A stretch of DNA of 64,000 bases from Mixta mediterraneensis (lineage in GTDB: Bacteria; Pseudomonadota; Gammaproteobacteria; Enterobacterales; Enterobacteriaceae). The notes under the pieces were generated by a model that searched no databases, had not been told where the DNA came from, and was given only the letters and a program-made list of their open reading frames with translations. A program made the translations under genes and the position numbers. The stretch lies in assembly GCF_014946725.1 (NCBI RefSeq), contig NZ_JACFXY010000001.1, positions 248,001-312,000 of the forward strand, read 5' to 3'. Positions 1 to 9,224 of the stretch are shown piece after piece (positions within the stretch are counted from its first letter, which is position 1; the number at the start of each line of letters is the position of its first letter).

Positions 1-143
1 ACAAAGAAAATGGCGTTCATTGCGGCACGATTATCAACACGTCTACGATGCGTGCCCAGCGGATGGTGGGTTTTATGTTCCGGGAGAAGTGGAGCCATTT
101 TCTCCCAGAGTTCATCGCTGATCTGCCACTTGTTGCCCGCCAT
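1..143 (-). CDS. IS5-family transposase, N-terminal part (runs off the window edge)
   Basis: Reading the minus strand from an ATG at 143 gives an open frame to the window edge that begins MAGNKWQISDELWEKMAPLL and continues through a THHPLGTHRRRVDNRAAMNA-type stretch. This is the DNA-binding start of the IS5/IS427-type DDE transposases. A Shine-Dalgarno GAGGG lies about 6 nt upstream. Only about 47 codons are visible, so integrity of the enzyme cannot be judged. The family assignment comes from recognising the N-terminus. Confidence 0.75.
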   Translation of the reverse strand, partial: MAGNKWQISDELWEKMAPLLPEHKTHHPLGTHRRRVDNRAAMNAIFF

Positions 144-208
144 ACTTCGCCCTCAAAAATTGCCATTATTTACGATCTGACAATTCCTTTTGGGATAGGT
201 TCTTAACC
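1..208 (-). mobile_element. Right-hand edge of an IS5-type insertion sequence (partial)
   Basis: The transposase fragment at 1-143 is followed by about 60 bp that contains a likely terminal repeat (GGGATAGGTTCTTA near 192-205) and then unrelated DNA leading to the amidohydrolase gene. The exact end is a guess, because the other terminus is outside the window and no target duplication can be compared. Confidence 0.45.
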
Positions 209-282
209 GTTTCGGCAATAGACGTGCGCGTGTCAGACCACTAAAGTGAAATCTCCTCAATCCGTAAGGAGCGCGTTTCTGC

Positions 283-1461
283 ATGACCCTTTCCCCTGCC
301 CTGCTTGAAGATGCCCTGCGCTGGCGCCACCAGTTTCACCAGGAGCCTGAACTTGGCTACCAGGAGCATAAAACCAGCGATATTGTCGCTCAACAGCTCG
401 AAGTCGCTGGACTGCGCGTATTTCGCGGCTTAGCAGGTACGGCTGTGATCGGCACGCTGGAGAACGGTCCGGGGCCGGTGATTGGCCTGCGGGCGGATAT
501 GGATGCCTTACCGATTACGGAAAAAGGCGACGTGCCATGGCGCTCCTCACAGCCTGGCGTCATGCATGCCTGTGGACACGATGGCCACACCGCGATTCTG
601 CTCGCAGCCGCCAGACAGCTAGCCGCAACGCGTCAGTTCAGCGGCACGGTGCATTTTATTTTTCAGCCTGCCGAAGAAAACCTCGGCGGTGCGCGCAAAA
701 TGGTGGAAGAAGGACTGTTCCAGCGCTTTCCGATGGATGCGGTCTACGCCATGCATAACTGGCCGGGTATGCCGCTCGGCACGCTGGCGGTGAATCCGGG
801 CGCGATGATGGCTTCGCTCGACTCGTTTGAAATCACGCTCAACGGCAAAAGTTGCCACGCGGCGATGCCAGAAAGTGGTGCCGATCCGATGGTGGTAGCC
901 GCTGAATTAATTCTGGCGCTGCAAACCATTCCTTCGCGTCGTCTGTCACCGCTGGCATCTGCCGTGGTGAGCGTGACCCAAATTCACGGGGGCGAAGCCA
1001 TCAATGTTATCCCGGAGCAAATTGTGCTGCGCGGCACGGTGCGCTGTTTGCAAACCGATGTGCGTGATCGGGTACGCAGCCTGATCGGGAATTTTGTCAG
1101 CACCTTACCAAAGCCGTTTGGCGTGTGCGGGAAGATTGAGTGGTTGCCTGGGTATCCGGTCACTGCAAATCATGCGGGTCCGGCTGAACAGGTGCGCACG
1201 GTGGCGCGGGATATGTTTGGCGCAGAGAGCGTGAAATGGCAGGTTAATCCGTCGATGGCGTCGGAAGATTTTGCCTGCATGATGGAAGCCTGTCCTGGCG
1301 CCTATTTTTGGCTGGGTGCCGACGGCGAAACGCCTTCTGCTCCGTTACACAACGCGCGCTACGATTTTAACGATGATTTGATCCCGCTGGGCATCGAATT
1401 TTGGCAGACCCTGGTAGAAAAAGCGCTGCCAAAAGCCGACGTTAGTAGCCCACGTCGCTAA
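283..1461 (+). CDS. M20-family metallo-amidohydrolase (hippurate hydrolase / N-acyl-amino acid amidohydrolase type)
   Basis: The 392-residue protein belongs to the M20D amidohydrolases, which release an amino acid from an N-acyl or amide-linked substrate with a di-metal centre. Visible signatures are ADMDALPI (71-78), HACGHDGH (95-102, metal ligands Cys97 and His99), the QPAEE motif (128-132), His158 in HNWPG, and a C-terminal LHNARYDFND carrying the last ligand His. The lid/dimerisation domain lies between. No signal peptide is seen, so it should be cytoplasmic. An AAGGAG sits about 10 nt before the ATG. It converges on ybiB and the two coding ends overlap by 20 bp. The true substrate cannot be told from sequence. 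Confidence 0.88.
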   Translation: MTLSPALLEDALRWRHQFHQEPELGYQEHKTSDIVAQQLEVAGLRVFRGLAGTAVIGTLENGPGPVIGLRADMDALPITEKGDVPWRSSQPGVMHACGHDGHTAILLAAARQLAATRQFSGTVHFIFQPAEENLGGARKMVEEGLFQRFPMDAVYAMHNWPGMPLGTLAVNPGAMMASLDSFEITLNGKSCHAAMPESGADPMVVAAELILALQTIPSRRLSPLASAVVSVTQIHGGEAINVIPEQIVLRGTVRCLQTDVRDRVRSLIGNFVSTLPKPFGVCGKIEWLPGYPVTANHAGPAEQVRTVARDMFGAESVKWQVNPSMASEDFACMMEACPGAYFWLGADGETPSAPLHNARYDFNDDLIPLGIEFWQTLVEKALPKADVSSPRR

Positions 1462-2410
1462 GGCGCTGTAATCCCGCGTCCAGCGAATCGCACTGACCGC
1501 TGGCGCGTAAACAGCAGGCAATCTGCAAACGCAGCGCCTCTGGCACCTTCCGCTGTTTCGCCAGTACGTCTTCAGTCCAGCGTGCCGTTACCGCTGCCGT
1601 TTTATCGCCAGGCAATGCCAGTGCAACTTCTGGCTGTCGTTCAACCCATATCTGTGCTGGTGCCGCTGCGCCGTGAACGTAGCTGATTGCCGGACAGCGT
1701 AGCGGATTGGCATACACTTCACCCTCGGTGCCGTTCAGCAGAAGGGCTGGCGCATTAATGTCACTGAAAAACTGACCCACGCGTGGCACATATTCAGGAT
1801 GAGAAACGCTCGACAAACGCAGCGCCTCGCGTTCACCAAAGGGTGTCGCCAGTTTTGCCAGCGTATGCGCACTGTTACGCACGCCCATGCGCCAACGCAG
1901 CGAAAGCTGTTTCGCCATTGGCGGACAAAGATTGTCGATAGTAATAAACGCCAGCTTGCCGTTGTCCAGGCATGCCTGCGCCTGTGATTGCGTGGTTACC
2001 GGCTGCACGCCAAGTTCAGCAAAAACCGCCTCGCTGGTCACGCGAGTGGCATCGTCGCTCACGCCATGCATCAGCACCGGGAAGCCAAGCTGGTTCAGCA
2101 ACAGCGCCAGTAACGGCGTCAAATTGCCCTGACGGCGTGCGCCGTTATAACTGGGAAGCACAACGGGCATCAGACGACTGGCTGGTGCACGTAACGTCAT
2201 CATCCGTGCCTGCATCGCCTGGTAAAAGCCGCGCATTTCGGCCTCGCCTTCGCCTTTAATACGCAGCGCAATCAAAATACCGCCCAGCTCAAGATCGGGC
2301 ACGTCACCGGCCAGCATCGCGCTGTAAAGCGCGACCGCGCTATCGAAATCGATGTCACGCGCGTGATTTTTTCCACGCCCGATCTCTTTAATAATTTTAT
2401 TTAGTTCCAT
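1442..2410 (-). CDS. ybiB: TrpD2-family nucleic acid-binding protein YbiB
   Basis: 322 residues, closely resembling E. coli YbiB from the first residues (KIIKEIGRGKNHARD) through PDLELGGILIALRIKGEGEAE and RMGVRNSAHTLAKLATPFGE. The fold is that of anthranilate phosphoribosyltransferase, but E. coli YbiB is known to bind DNA/RNA non-specifically and to lack TrpD activity. A GTG at 2413 directly precedes the chosen ATG and either could be used. It lies 26-29 bp downstream of dinG in the same direction, as in E. coli, so it should be SOS co-regulated from the LexA box at 4630. Confidence 0.9.
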   Translation of the reverse strand: MELNKIIKEIGRGKNHARDIDFDSAVALYSAMLAGDVPDLELGGILIALRIKGEGEAEMRGFYQAMQARMMTLRAPASRLMPVVLPSYNGARRQGNLTPLLALLLNQLGFPVLMHGVSDDATRVTSEAVFAELGVQPVTTQSQAQACLDNGKLAFITIDNLCPPMAKQLSLRWRMGVRNSAHTLAKLATPFGEREALRLSSVSHPEYVPRVGQFFSDINAPALLLNGTEGEVYANPLRCPAISYVHGAAAPAQIWVERQPEVALALPGDKTAAVTARWTEDVLAKQRKVPEALRLQIACCLRASGQCDSLDAGLQRLSDVGY

Positions 2411-2439
2411 CACTCGCTTCCGTTAAAGTACGCGGCCCT

Positions 2440-4602
2440 TTAGCGCCGCGTGGGACGTTTTTTACGCACGGCTGGCGTGGGTGCGCTTTTTATTACCGCA
2501 TGTTCGGGTGTTGCTGGCTGCACAATAGGAAACACCGGCAGCGCCGCAAGTAACCGGCTGCCGTAAGCCTTGCTCAACAAACGGCGATCGTAAATGACAA
2601 TTTCGCCATAACATTGATGGCTACGGATCAAGCGGCCGACCTGCTGAATCAGCGTGAATGAAGCGCTGGGTAAACTCTGCACCTCAAACGGATAACGCTT
2701 CAGGCTTTTTAGCCATTCGCCTTCGGTTAAAATTACCGGACTGTCCACCGGGGGAAAAGCGATTTTATGAATATGTACCTGGCTCAGCAGCTCGCCTTTC
2801 AAATCCAGCCCTTCTGCAAAAGACTGCAGGCCAATCAGAATACTGGTATCGCCCTTTTCTACGCGCTTGCGGTGCAGTTCGACCAAACGACTGCGTGGCT
2901 GATCGCCCTGCACCAGCATTGTCAGCCGTAAATCTGGCAGGCAGGCGACAAATTGCTGCATGGCTCGTCCGCTGGCAAACAACACCAGTATCCCTTTGTG
3001 CTTCTCTTCTGCTATTTGCTGACGGAAGAACCCTGCCATTTCGGCAATGTGTTCCGCTTCATGGGCCATCAACGGCTCGTAACGCATTTGCGGTATCACC
3101 AGTTTGCCCTGATCGACATGATTGAATGGCGACGCAAGCGCGACAAAACGGTCGCCCGCTTTCTCATTCAGGCCAGACATTTCCTGCAGGCGATGAAAGC
3201 TGTTCAGCGAACGCAACGTAGCGGACGTCACCACCACATGCGGGATCTTCCGCCACAACATTTTTTCAAGCTGATCGCTAACGCGAATACCCGCGCAGTG
3301 AAACAGCAGGTGCGCCTGACCATCACGCAATTCGCGAGTGATCCACTTTGATCCCGGCGCGCCCGACGCTTTCTCTAGCGCCGCCAGCCGCCACAGCTTA
3401 CTCACCGATTCAAACCAGCCAAACTGCCGGTTGAGCTGTAAGAGATTACGGTGCAGCCGCACCATATCGACTTTGCCGGTTTGCTCGCTCAGGGCATTGA
3501 TCAACCCTTCGCTTAAACCGCGTAGCGCATCACAGCGCCTGAATAACTGGGTACAGAGTTCCAGAATTTCCTGTGGCAGCTCGCCAAGCACGAAACGGTA
3601 TTCACCCGGCTGGTTATGCGCCGGTAATAAAGGCGTTAAAGCGTTACTGATAATCGTTAATAATTCACGTAATTCGTCGCAATGAGCTTTAAGCCGTTCA
3701 GGATTTGCCAGCGGCGGCGGCGATTTAGGCCGCATCTGCGTCATAATGCCGTCGACTAATTTTACAAACAGATCGAGCTGTAAGCTGTTCCAGCCAGGGG
3801 TAATATCAGCACTCATCTCCAGCGCGTCGCGTGCGACTTCAGGTAAATGATGTCCTTCATCAAGCACCAACATCAGCTGTTTGGCGGGCGGCAACACCGA
3901 TTCGTTTTCCATCGCAGCCATAACCAGCGCATGGTTTGCCACTACCACATCAACCTGCTCGATTTCACGACGCGCCACAAAAAATGGACATTCGCGATAC
4001 CAGCGGCAATGCGCCCCCAGACAGCTGGCTTTATCGGTAGAAAGCCGCTGCCACAAGCTATCGCTGACGTTCTCTTCGCTGTGATCGCGCAAACCGTCCC
4101 ACTGATAACGCTCAAGGGATTTTTGCAAACGTCCACACTGGATTTGCTCTTCTTTGGTGCTGCTGATCGCCTCATCATCCAGATACAACAGGAGATCGCC
4201 CTGCTGATCGTCATCTGCGGCCATTGCCGCTAAATTGCGCGGACAAATATAGCGACCGCGACCAAAGGCAGCGGTAAAGGTAAGATCGGGGATAATTTTC
4301 TTCAGTAACGGCAGATCCTTAGTGAAGATCTGGTCCTGTAACGCTACATTCGCCGTGCTTATCACCAGCCGCTTCTCTTCAGCCCGGCTGACGGCGATGC
4401 CAGGAATTAAATAGGAGAGCGTTTTACCGACGCCGGTTGGCGCTTCAACCGCCAGATGACGGCCATCGTCACCCGCCAGGCATTTCGCCACCGCAGCAAT
4501 CATCTGTCGCTGCGGCGGGCGGGGAATAAAGTCAGGCACCTGTTGCTGCAGCGCTTTATACCACTGCGCTATCTGACTTTTTAATGCTGCTGTCAGGGCC
4601 AT
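2440..4602 (-). CDS. dinG: ATP-dependent DNA helicase DinG
   Basis: 720 residues, collinear with E. coli DinG (716). It is an XPD-like superfamily 2 helicase, 5'-to-3', that unwinds D-loops, R-loops and forks. Walker A APTGVGKT is at 54-61, the DEGH box is in LVLDEGHHLPEVA, and a late motif is in LIQQVGRLIRSH. The four cysteines that hold the redox-sensitive 4Fe-4S cluster are all present at 120, 194, 199 and 205, the same positions as in E. coli. The tail is basic (RKKRPTRR). A perfect LexA box lies 28 bp upstream and ybiB follows. Confidence 0.97.
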   Translation of the reverse strand: MALTAALKSQIAQWYKALQQQVPDFIPRPPQRQMIAAVAKCLAGDDGRHLAVEAPTGVGKTLSYLIPGIAVSRAEEKRLVISTANVALQDQIFTKDLPLLKKIIPDLTFTAAFGRGRYICPRNLAAMAADDDQQGDLLLYLDDEAISSTKEEQIQCGRLQKSLERYQWDGLRDHSEENVSDSLWQRLSTDKASCLGAHCRWYRECPFFVARREIEQVDVVVANHALVMAAMENESVLPPAKQLMLVLDEGHHLPEVARDALEMSADITPGWNSLQLDLFVKLVDGIMTQMRPKSPPPLANPERLKAHCDELRELLTIISNALTPLLPAHNQPGEYRFVLGELPQEILELCTQLFRRCDALRGLSEGLINALSEQTGKVDMVRLHRNLLQLNRQFGWFESVSKLWRLAALEKASGAPGSKWITRELRDGQAHLLFHCAGIRVSDQLEKMLWRKIPHVVVTSATLRSLNSFHRLQEMSGLNEKAGDRFVALASPFNHVDQGKLVIPQMRYEPLMAHEAEHIAEMAGFFRQQIAEEKHKGILVLFASGRAMQQFVACLPDLRLTMLVQGDQPRSRLVELHRKRVEKGDTSILIGLQSFAEGLDLKGELLSQVHIHKIAFPPVDSPVILTEGEWLKSLKRYPFEVQSLPSASFTLIQQVGRLIRSHQCYGEIVIYDRRLLSKAYGSRLLAALPVFPIVQPATPEHAVIKSAPTPAVRKKRPTRR

Positions 4603-4629
4603 TATCTTGTTACCCGCAGAAAAAATTGC

Positions 4630-4645
4630 CTGTATTTTTACACAG
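4630..4645 (-). promoter_or_regulatory. LexA (SOS) box of dinG
   Basis: CTGTATTTTTACACAG fits the LexA consensus CTGT-N8-ACAG exactly. It ends 28 bp before the dinG ATG, where it would cover the promoter. The E. coli dinG gene is a known LexA target. Repression of the dinG-ybiB unit is therefore inferred with good confidence. Confidence 0.9.
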
Positions 4646-4713
4646 TATCCGGGCTACGTCAGCTTTCGCTGTGTTTTTTTCGTCGCGTAAAATCCTCAAG
4701 CCAGGGGTAGTTA

Positions 4714-5343
4714 TCAACCGCAATAAGCCCTTGCAGATGCCGTCGGCAAAACAGCGTGTCGCTGTCGCGCCTGTGTTTTTCCTGATCCGTCATGGTATCT
4801 CGCCGATAAATAGCGTGCACCGTCTGTCAGATGTGCAGCAAAAGAGGGCTTGCCTGCTAAATGAAAACGTAAACAGTCGTCCGCTTTTAATGTCCCCTGC
4901 AGTACTTTTATGCTGAAGGTCAGGCCGTCTTCGCACAGCCAGACAGGCTGTTCCATTCCATCTTGCAGTGATGCGTCATCATCAATATGCGCGCCGGGAT
5001 GCAGCCGTGCCCCCTGCCCGCTCACAGTGAAAGTGGATGGCGGGGGCGATACGTTACGGCGAAGGAAATCGCTGTTTCATTCTGGCAGACTGGCGGCTGG
5101 TCACGCGTAAGCAGCCGATTTCTATTTCTCTGCGCCTCCACTCCGCTCAACAGATGCGACATAGAAAGCCCAACGCAGCGCGGCTGTTGGGCTGGCCTCA
5201 CTGCGCTCAATGCGCAATAATGACGCCCGGCTTATTCTGGTTGCGGTTGACAGCTCATTGAACGACAGCCGCATTGTAGACTGAGCGCTGTCAGACGAGC
5301 CGCTAAGCGTCGTTTCGTCTCCTGATTCTGCATAATCCCTGCT
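4714..5343 (-). pseudogene. Decayed XRE-HTH/cupin transcriptional regulator
   Basis: On the minus strand, 5122-5346 encodes a helix-turn-helix of the XRE/YdcN kind (LSFNELSTATRISRASLLRI, then ERSEASPTAALRW). The same frame resumes at 5025 with a cupin-like stretch (LHPGAHIDDDASLQDGMEQP, later LRFHLAGKPSFAAH). Between 5026 and 5124 there are three in-frame stops, and the expected linker is only partly visible in another frame. HTH followed by a small cupin is the architecture of the YdcN-type regulators, so I read this as one gene broken by stops and frameshift. Homology is judged by eye and degenerate at the cupin end. Confidence 0.5.
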
Positions 5344-5373
5344 CATTTATGAGATTTTATTCTCATAAATGAG
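5342..5373. promoter_or_regulatory. 32-bp perfect inverted repeat, candidate operator
   Basis: The left arm CTCATTTATGAG (5342-5353) and right arm CTCATAAATGAG (5362-5373) are exact reverse complements around an 8-bp AT spacer (ATTTTATT). Each arm is itself CTCAT-N2-ATGAG, so the site looks like two stacked dyads. It sits between the decayed XRE/cupin gene (leftward) and mlrA (rightward), about 110 bp before the mlrA start. Autoregulation by the XRE protein is the simplest reading; control of mlrA is possible. There is no T-run, so a terminator is unlikely. Confidence 0.6.
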
Positions 5374-5482
5374 AGTAGGCTAAAGATAAGCCTGGCAACA
5401 CGTTGTACAGTCAGGAAACTATTGTCCGGCTTATCCTGCCTGGTTATGGTGTTTCGAATCAGGTCGCCACAAAGAGGAAAGT

Positions 5483-6214
5483 ATGACCTTAAGTATCGGT
5501 GATGTGGCCGAACGCTGTGGGATCAACCCGGTAACGTTGCGCGCATGGCAAAGACGCTACGGTCTGCTGAAGCCACAACGCTCTGAAGGCGGGCATCGTC
5601 AGTTTGATGAAAAAGATATAAATCGCATTGAAGAGATCAAACGCTGGATTGAAAGCGGTGTGCCGGTGGGCAAAGTTAAAGCGTTGCTGGAAGGCAGTGA
5701 TATTGAGGCGCATGACAGCTGGACTTCTCTGCAGGATGAGCTGGTTAGCGTGTTACGCCACGTTCGCCCGTCAAAGTTACGTAATAAAATTTCGCAAATT
5801 GGCCGTGAATACCCGGTTGATGGCTTGATCGATCACGTTTTTATGCCGGTGCGTCAAAAGCTCGGGCTGGATCAGAATACCGCCCGCCCCCTGTGCAGTT
5901 TGCTTGACGGCGCATTGATTGATTACATTGCTTTTTGTCTCGCTTCAGGCCGTAAAAAAGCCGGTAAAGATGCCGTGATTGTTGGCTGGGGCATTGACGA
6001 TCGTACGCGTATCTGGCTTGAAGGCTGGCGTCTTTCCCAGTTTGGCTAGCGCATTGATGTGCTTGCTGAGCCTCTTAATTTGCCGCGCCCGGAGCTGTTT
6101 CCGGGTTTGAATATGTTTGTCTGGACCGGCAAAAAGCTGACGCGACGTCAACAGGAACATTTGGCCCGCTGGGAAGAACAAGGTTACCCGGTACGCCTGC
6201 ACGAAACGCTTTGA
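5483..6214 (+). pseudogene. mlrA: MerR-family curli/biofilm activator MlrA, interrupted by an in-frame amber codon
   Basis: The first 188 codons match MlrA: a MerR HTH ([20 protein letters not shown]), a GGHRQF wing, then the domain ending in [24 protein letters not shown] at 6047-6049 stops translation after SQFG. The same frame continues without further stops as RIDVLAEPLNLPRPELF and so on to a TGA at 6212-6214. The total is 243 codons counting the TAG, which is the E. coli MlrA length (243 aa). E. coli has Trp at the stop position, so a single TGG-to-TAG change explains it. MlrA activates csgD with RpoS in E. coli. An AAAGAGGAAAGT precedes the ATG. The truncated product keeps the DNA-binding half. 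Confidence 0.88.
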
Positions 6215-6299
6215 TAACAAAAACGCACGCTGGGCGCTTTGCCTGTTCCCTTGCGCGCGCTATTATTCCCCGCTCCATGTTACACACTCAGGCTTCTGC

Positions 6300-6407
6300 A
6301 TGAACTGGCAAAAAATTTTCTTCGCAACACTGTTTTTCATCATGGCCGTTGGTGGCACCGGCGGATTGATGCTGGTGGGCTACAGCATTATTGTCCACGC
6401 AAACTAA
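6300..6407 (+). CDS. yohO: Small inner-membrane protein YohO
   Basis: A 35-residue frame, [20 protein letters not shown] then [15 protein letters not shown]. It has one hydrophobic helix (about residues 6-30) and the GGxGGxMLxGYS core of E. coli YohO, which lies at the same place between mlrA and yehW. It belongs to the very small, often unannotated bacterial membrane proteins. Its end overlaps the convergent yehW end by 20 bp. No strong Shine-Dalgarno is seen. The function is unknown in the family. Conserved position plus conserved core make it a real gene. Confidence 0.8.
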   Translation: MNWQKIFFATLFFIMAVGGTGGLMLVGYSIIVHAN

Positions 6408-7119
6408 ACCAACGCTGCAAGCGCTCAAACAGGCGATCGCTGACAATCGCTAACAGCGCTACCAGCAATGCTCCCTGAATCACGTAAGCGGTATTAAAGC
6501 CGCTCAGACCGATGATGACCGGCGAACCGAGACTTTTTGCGCCGACGGTTGAAGCGATCGCGGCAGTGCCAATATTGATAATCACCGAAGTCCGTACACC
6601 CGCGATGATCACGGGCGCCGCCAGCGCTAATTCCACCTGCCATAAACGTTGCCAGCCACTCATGCCGACGCCTTGAGCGATTTCACGGCTGCTGGCGGGC
6701 ACGCTGTCAATACCGGCCAGCGTTCCCTGGAGAATCGGCAATAATCCATACAGCAGCAGCGCTATCACCGCAGGCCAGGCACCAAATCCCATCACCGGTA
6801 CGGCAATAGCTAAAACTGCCACCGGGGGAACGGTTTGTCCGGCAGCCACTATCGTCTCCATTAACGGGCGGAAAGCGCGTCCGTGGCGACGCGTCACTAA
6901 TATACCGCTAGTTACGCCAGTCACAATCGCCAGCAGGCTTGCCGTGACAACCAGAAAAAGGTGTGCCAGTGTTAGCTGCCAAAAACTGTCCTGCTGATAG
7001 AGCGGGCGCGCCAGTTCTGGAAACCAGTGCGCAAACAGCGGCCCGCTGTACGGCATGGCGCTGAGCAGAGCGAGATAAAAAATCATCAGCCACAGCAGCG
7101 GATCTTTCAGCCAACGCAT
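6388..7119 (-). CDS. yehW: OsmF osmoprotectant ABC transporter, permease YehW
   Basis: 243 residues with about six membrane helices and the binding-protein-dependent permease core ([20 protein letters not shown], then the EAA-like loop around [20 protein letters not shown]). It is the shorter of two permeases of the YehZYXW/OsmF system, which in E. coli is an RpoS- and osmotically induced importer with low affinity for glycine betaine. The start overlaps the end of yehX by 13 bp, so translation should be coupled. It is the last gene of the four-gene operon. Confidence 0.93.
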   Translation of the reverse strand: MRWLKDPLLWLMIFYLALLSAMPYSGPLFAHWFPELARPLYQQDSFWQLTLAHLFLVVTASLLAIVTGVTSGILVTRRHGRAFRPLMETIVAAGQTVPPVAVLAIAVPVMGFGAWPAVIALLLYGLLPILQGTLAGIDSVPASSREIAQGVGMSGWQRLWQVELALAAPVIIAGVRTSVIINIGTAAIASTVGAKSLGSPVIIGLSGFNTAYVIQGALLVALLAIVSDRLFERLQRWFSLRGQ

Positions 7120-8054
7120 TGCACGCCCTCACGCAAATTGAGTAAATCGGTGAAGTGCAGCACGCCAAGGGGTTTTTGCTGATCGTCAACGACCGGCAAC
7201 TTGTCGGTGCGACGGGTAATAAATTGCGATAACGCTTCGCGTAGCGTCAGACCCGCCATAATCGGTTCGCCCTCCAGCCATTCACCGCGCCGCGCCGCGT
7301 TACCTGCCTGGCCCAGCGCCAATAGCCGCACGCCCATTTCGCTTCGCCCCAAGAAGTCGCGCACAAAGTCATTTTTGGGCTGAGTCAGCAACTCAACCGG
7401 CTTACCCTGCTGAACAATTTCGCCGTCATCCATCAGCACAATGTTATCTGCCAGCGTCAGCGCTTCGTCAATATCATGAGTGACCAGGACAATGGTGCGT
7501 CCCGATAAGCGATGAATGCGCAACATTTCCTGTTGCAGCGCACTGCGTGTCACCGGATCGAGCGCACCGAAAGGTTCGTCCATCAGCAATACTTCAGGAT
7601 CGGCGGCCAGTGCGCGCGCCACGCCGACGCGCTGCTGTTGCCCGCCGGAAAGCTGGTGCGGATAGCGGCGCAGCAGCGGAAGGTCCAGGTTAAGCAGGCT
7701 GAACAGCTCCTCGACACGTTCGCGCACCCGTTTTTTTGACCAGCCGAGCAGCGCGGGCACGGTGGCGATATTTTTTTCCACCGTCCAGTGCGGAAACAGG
7801 CCGATGGACTGGATGGCATACCCCATGCGGCGGCGCAGCATCCGCGCATCTAACTGACGAATCGCCTCACCCGCAAAACGGATTTCCCCTTCATCAGCTT
7901 CAACCAGCCGGTTAATCATTTTTAGCGTGGTGGATTTCCCTGAACCCGATGTGCCAAGCAGCACGCTAAATTCGCCTTTATCTATTTGCAATGACAGGTT
8001 TTTCACTGCCGCTTTACCGGAGAAATACTTACTCACGTTATCAAACTGAATCAT
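7107..8054 (-). CDS. yehX: OsmF osmoprotectant ABC transporter, ATPase YehX
   Basis: 315-residue ABC ATPase of the OpuCA/ProV kind. Walker A GTSGSGKS is at 34-41, the signature is in [16 protein letters not shown], and Walker B is in [12 protein letters not shown]. The C-terminal about 70 residues form a CBS module (LRLLALG to [19 protein letters not shown]), which in OpuA-type importers senses ionic strength or nucleotides. It overlaps yehY by 14 bp upstream and yehW by 13 bp downstream, fitting a tightly coupled operon. Confidence 0.94.
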   Translation of the reverse strand: MIQFDNVSKYFSGKAAVKNLSLQIDKGEFSVLLGTSGSGKSTTLKMINRLVEADEGEIRFAGEAIRQLDARMLRRRMGYAIQSIGLFPHWTVEKNIATVPALLGWSKKRVRERVEELFSLLNLDLPLLRRYPHQLSGGQQQRVGVARALAADPEVLLMDEPFGALDPVTRSALQQEMLRIHRLSGRTIVLVTHDIDEALTLADNIVLMDDGEIVQQGKPVELLTQPKNDFVRDFLGRSEMGVRLLALGQAGNAARRGEWLEGEPIMAGLTLREALSQFITRRTDKLPVVDDQQKPLGVLHFTDLLNLREGVQCVG

Positions 8055-9222
8055 CTTTTTTCTCCAGCAGAGAGATCAGCAGCCGGAACAGAGCATCAAT
8101 GGCTACCGCCAGCGCAATAACCGGTATGACACCCAGCAGCACCAAATCAAGTGCGCTGCTTAACAGACCCTGAAAAATAATGGCGCCAAAGCCGCCCGCG
8201 CCAGTCAGCGCGGCAACCACCGCCATTCCCAGCGTTTGCACCACCACCACGCGCAAACCGGCCAGCCACACCGGCAGCGCCAGCGGTATATCAACGGCAA
8301 AAAACTGTTGTCGCTCGCCCATGCCCATGCCGCGTGCACTTTCACGCACATCGTGCGGCACCTGCTGTAGCCCCACCACCACGCTACGCACCAGAGGCAG
8401 CAAGGCATACAGCACCAGCGCAATGAGCGCAGGCGCCATGCCGATACCGCTAACCCCCCACGCGCCCAGCCACGGAAAGCGTTTTACCAGGCCCGCCAGC
8501 GGCGCGATCAGCAGGGCGAACAGCGCCACCGACGGCACGGTCTGAATAACGTTAAGTACGCTGAATACGCTGCCTTGCCAGCGGGTCCGACGGTAGAGCA
8601 CCACCCCCAGTGGCAGCGCGATAATCACCGCAGGCAACAACGTGCCGCCGAGCAGCGCCAAATGCCGCATTAAAGCCGCATCAAATACTGACTGGCGATT
8701 GGCATACTCTTTTAGCAGCGAGAGGTGATCGAGCGTGCCGCTCGTCAGCAGTATTACCGGAATAATCCATACCTGAATATTCAGCAGCAGCCGGGCGAGG
8801 CTATGGCGAGTATATCGTCGTATCACGTCTGTCATCAGCAACAGCGTTAATCCGCTGGCGCACCACATGCCGCTGGCAAAACTGGTTCGTGCCAGCGGAC
8901 TCCCCTGACTCGCCATCAGTGCCGCCTGATTACCGCTCAGCCAAATCATCCCCGCCAGCAGCAACTCGCCGGCAAGCAGCGATAACAGCAGCGTCACGCG
9001 CGCCGGTTTACACCACAGCAGCACAATCAGCAGCGCCAGCGGTAAGAGCAGTACCGCCGCATGGCTGGTTTGCCACAGCATCAGCGCTTGCCCGGCAACC
9101 AGACGGTTGGCGGCATAGTTGAGAAACGGTAAGCCCGTCAGGCTGATGACGATCATTATGACCAGCAGCAGCGCAACCGGTGAATGGCGTGGCCGATACA
9201 TCGCATCCCGCGATAAAAACAT
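8041..9222 (-). CDS. yehY: OsmF osmoprotectant ABC transporter, permease YehY
   Basis: From the ATG at 9222 the protein has 393 residues, close to E. coli YehY (385). An upstream start at 9252 inside osmF is possible but less likely, because the osmF stop is only 2 nt before this ATG. The N-terminal third adds extra membrane helices absent from YehW. The C-terminal part holds the permease domain (VIQTVPSVALFALLIAPLAG, then DVRESARGMGMGERQQFFAV as the EAA loop). It would pair with YehW to form the channel. Confidence 0.92.
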   Translation of the reverse strand: MFLSRDAMYRPRHSPVALLLVIMIVISLTGLPFLNYAANRLVAGQALMLWQTSHAAVLLLPLALLIVLLWCKPARVTLLLSLLAGELLLAGMIWLSGNQAALMASQGSPLARTSFASGMWCASGLTLLLMTDVIRRYTRHSLARLLLNIQVWIIPVILLTSGTLDHLSLLKEYANRQSVFDAALMRHLALLGGTLLPAVIIALPLGVVLYRRTRWQGSVFSVLNVIQTVPSVALFALLIAPLAGLVKRFPWLGAWGVSGIGMAPALIALVLYALLPLVRSVVVGLQQVPHDVRESARGMGMGERQQFFAVDIPLALPVWLAGLRVVVVQTLGMAVVAALTGAGGFGAIIFQGLLSSALDLVLLGVIPVIALAVAIDALFRLLISLLEKKDDSV

Positions 9223-9224
9223 CG

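Noticed and set aside
2953..3351. Plus-strand frames opposite dinG (up to 155 codons)
   Set aside because: Shadow frames of a highly conserved helicase gene; no start signal and no domain.
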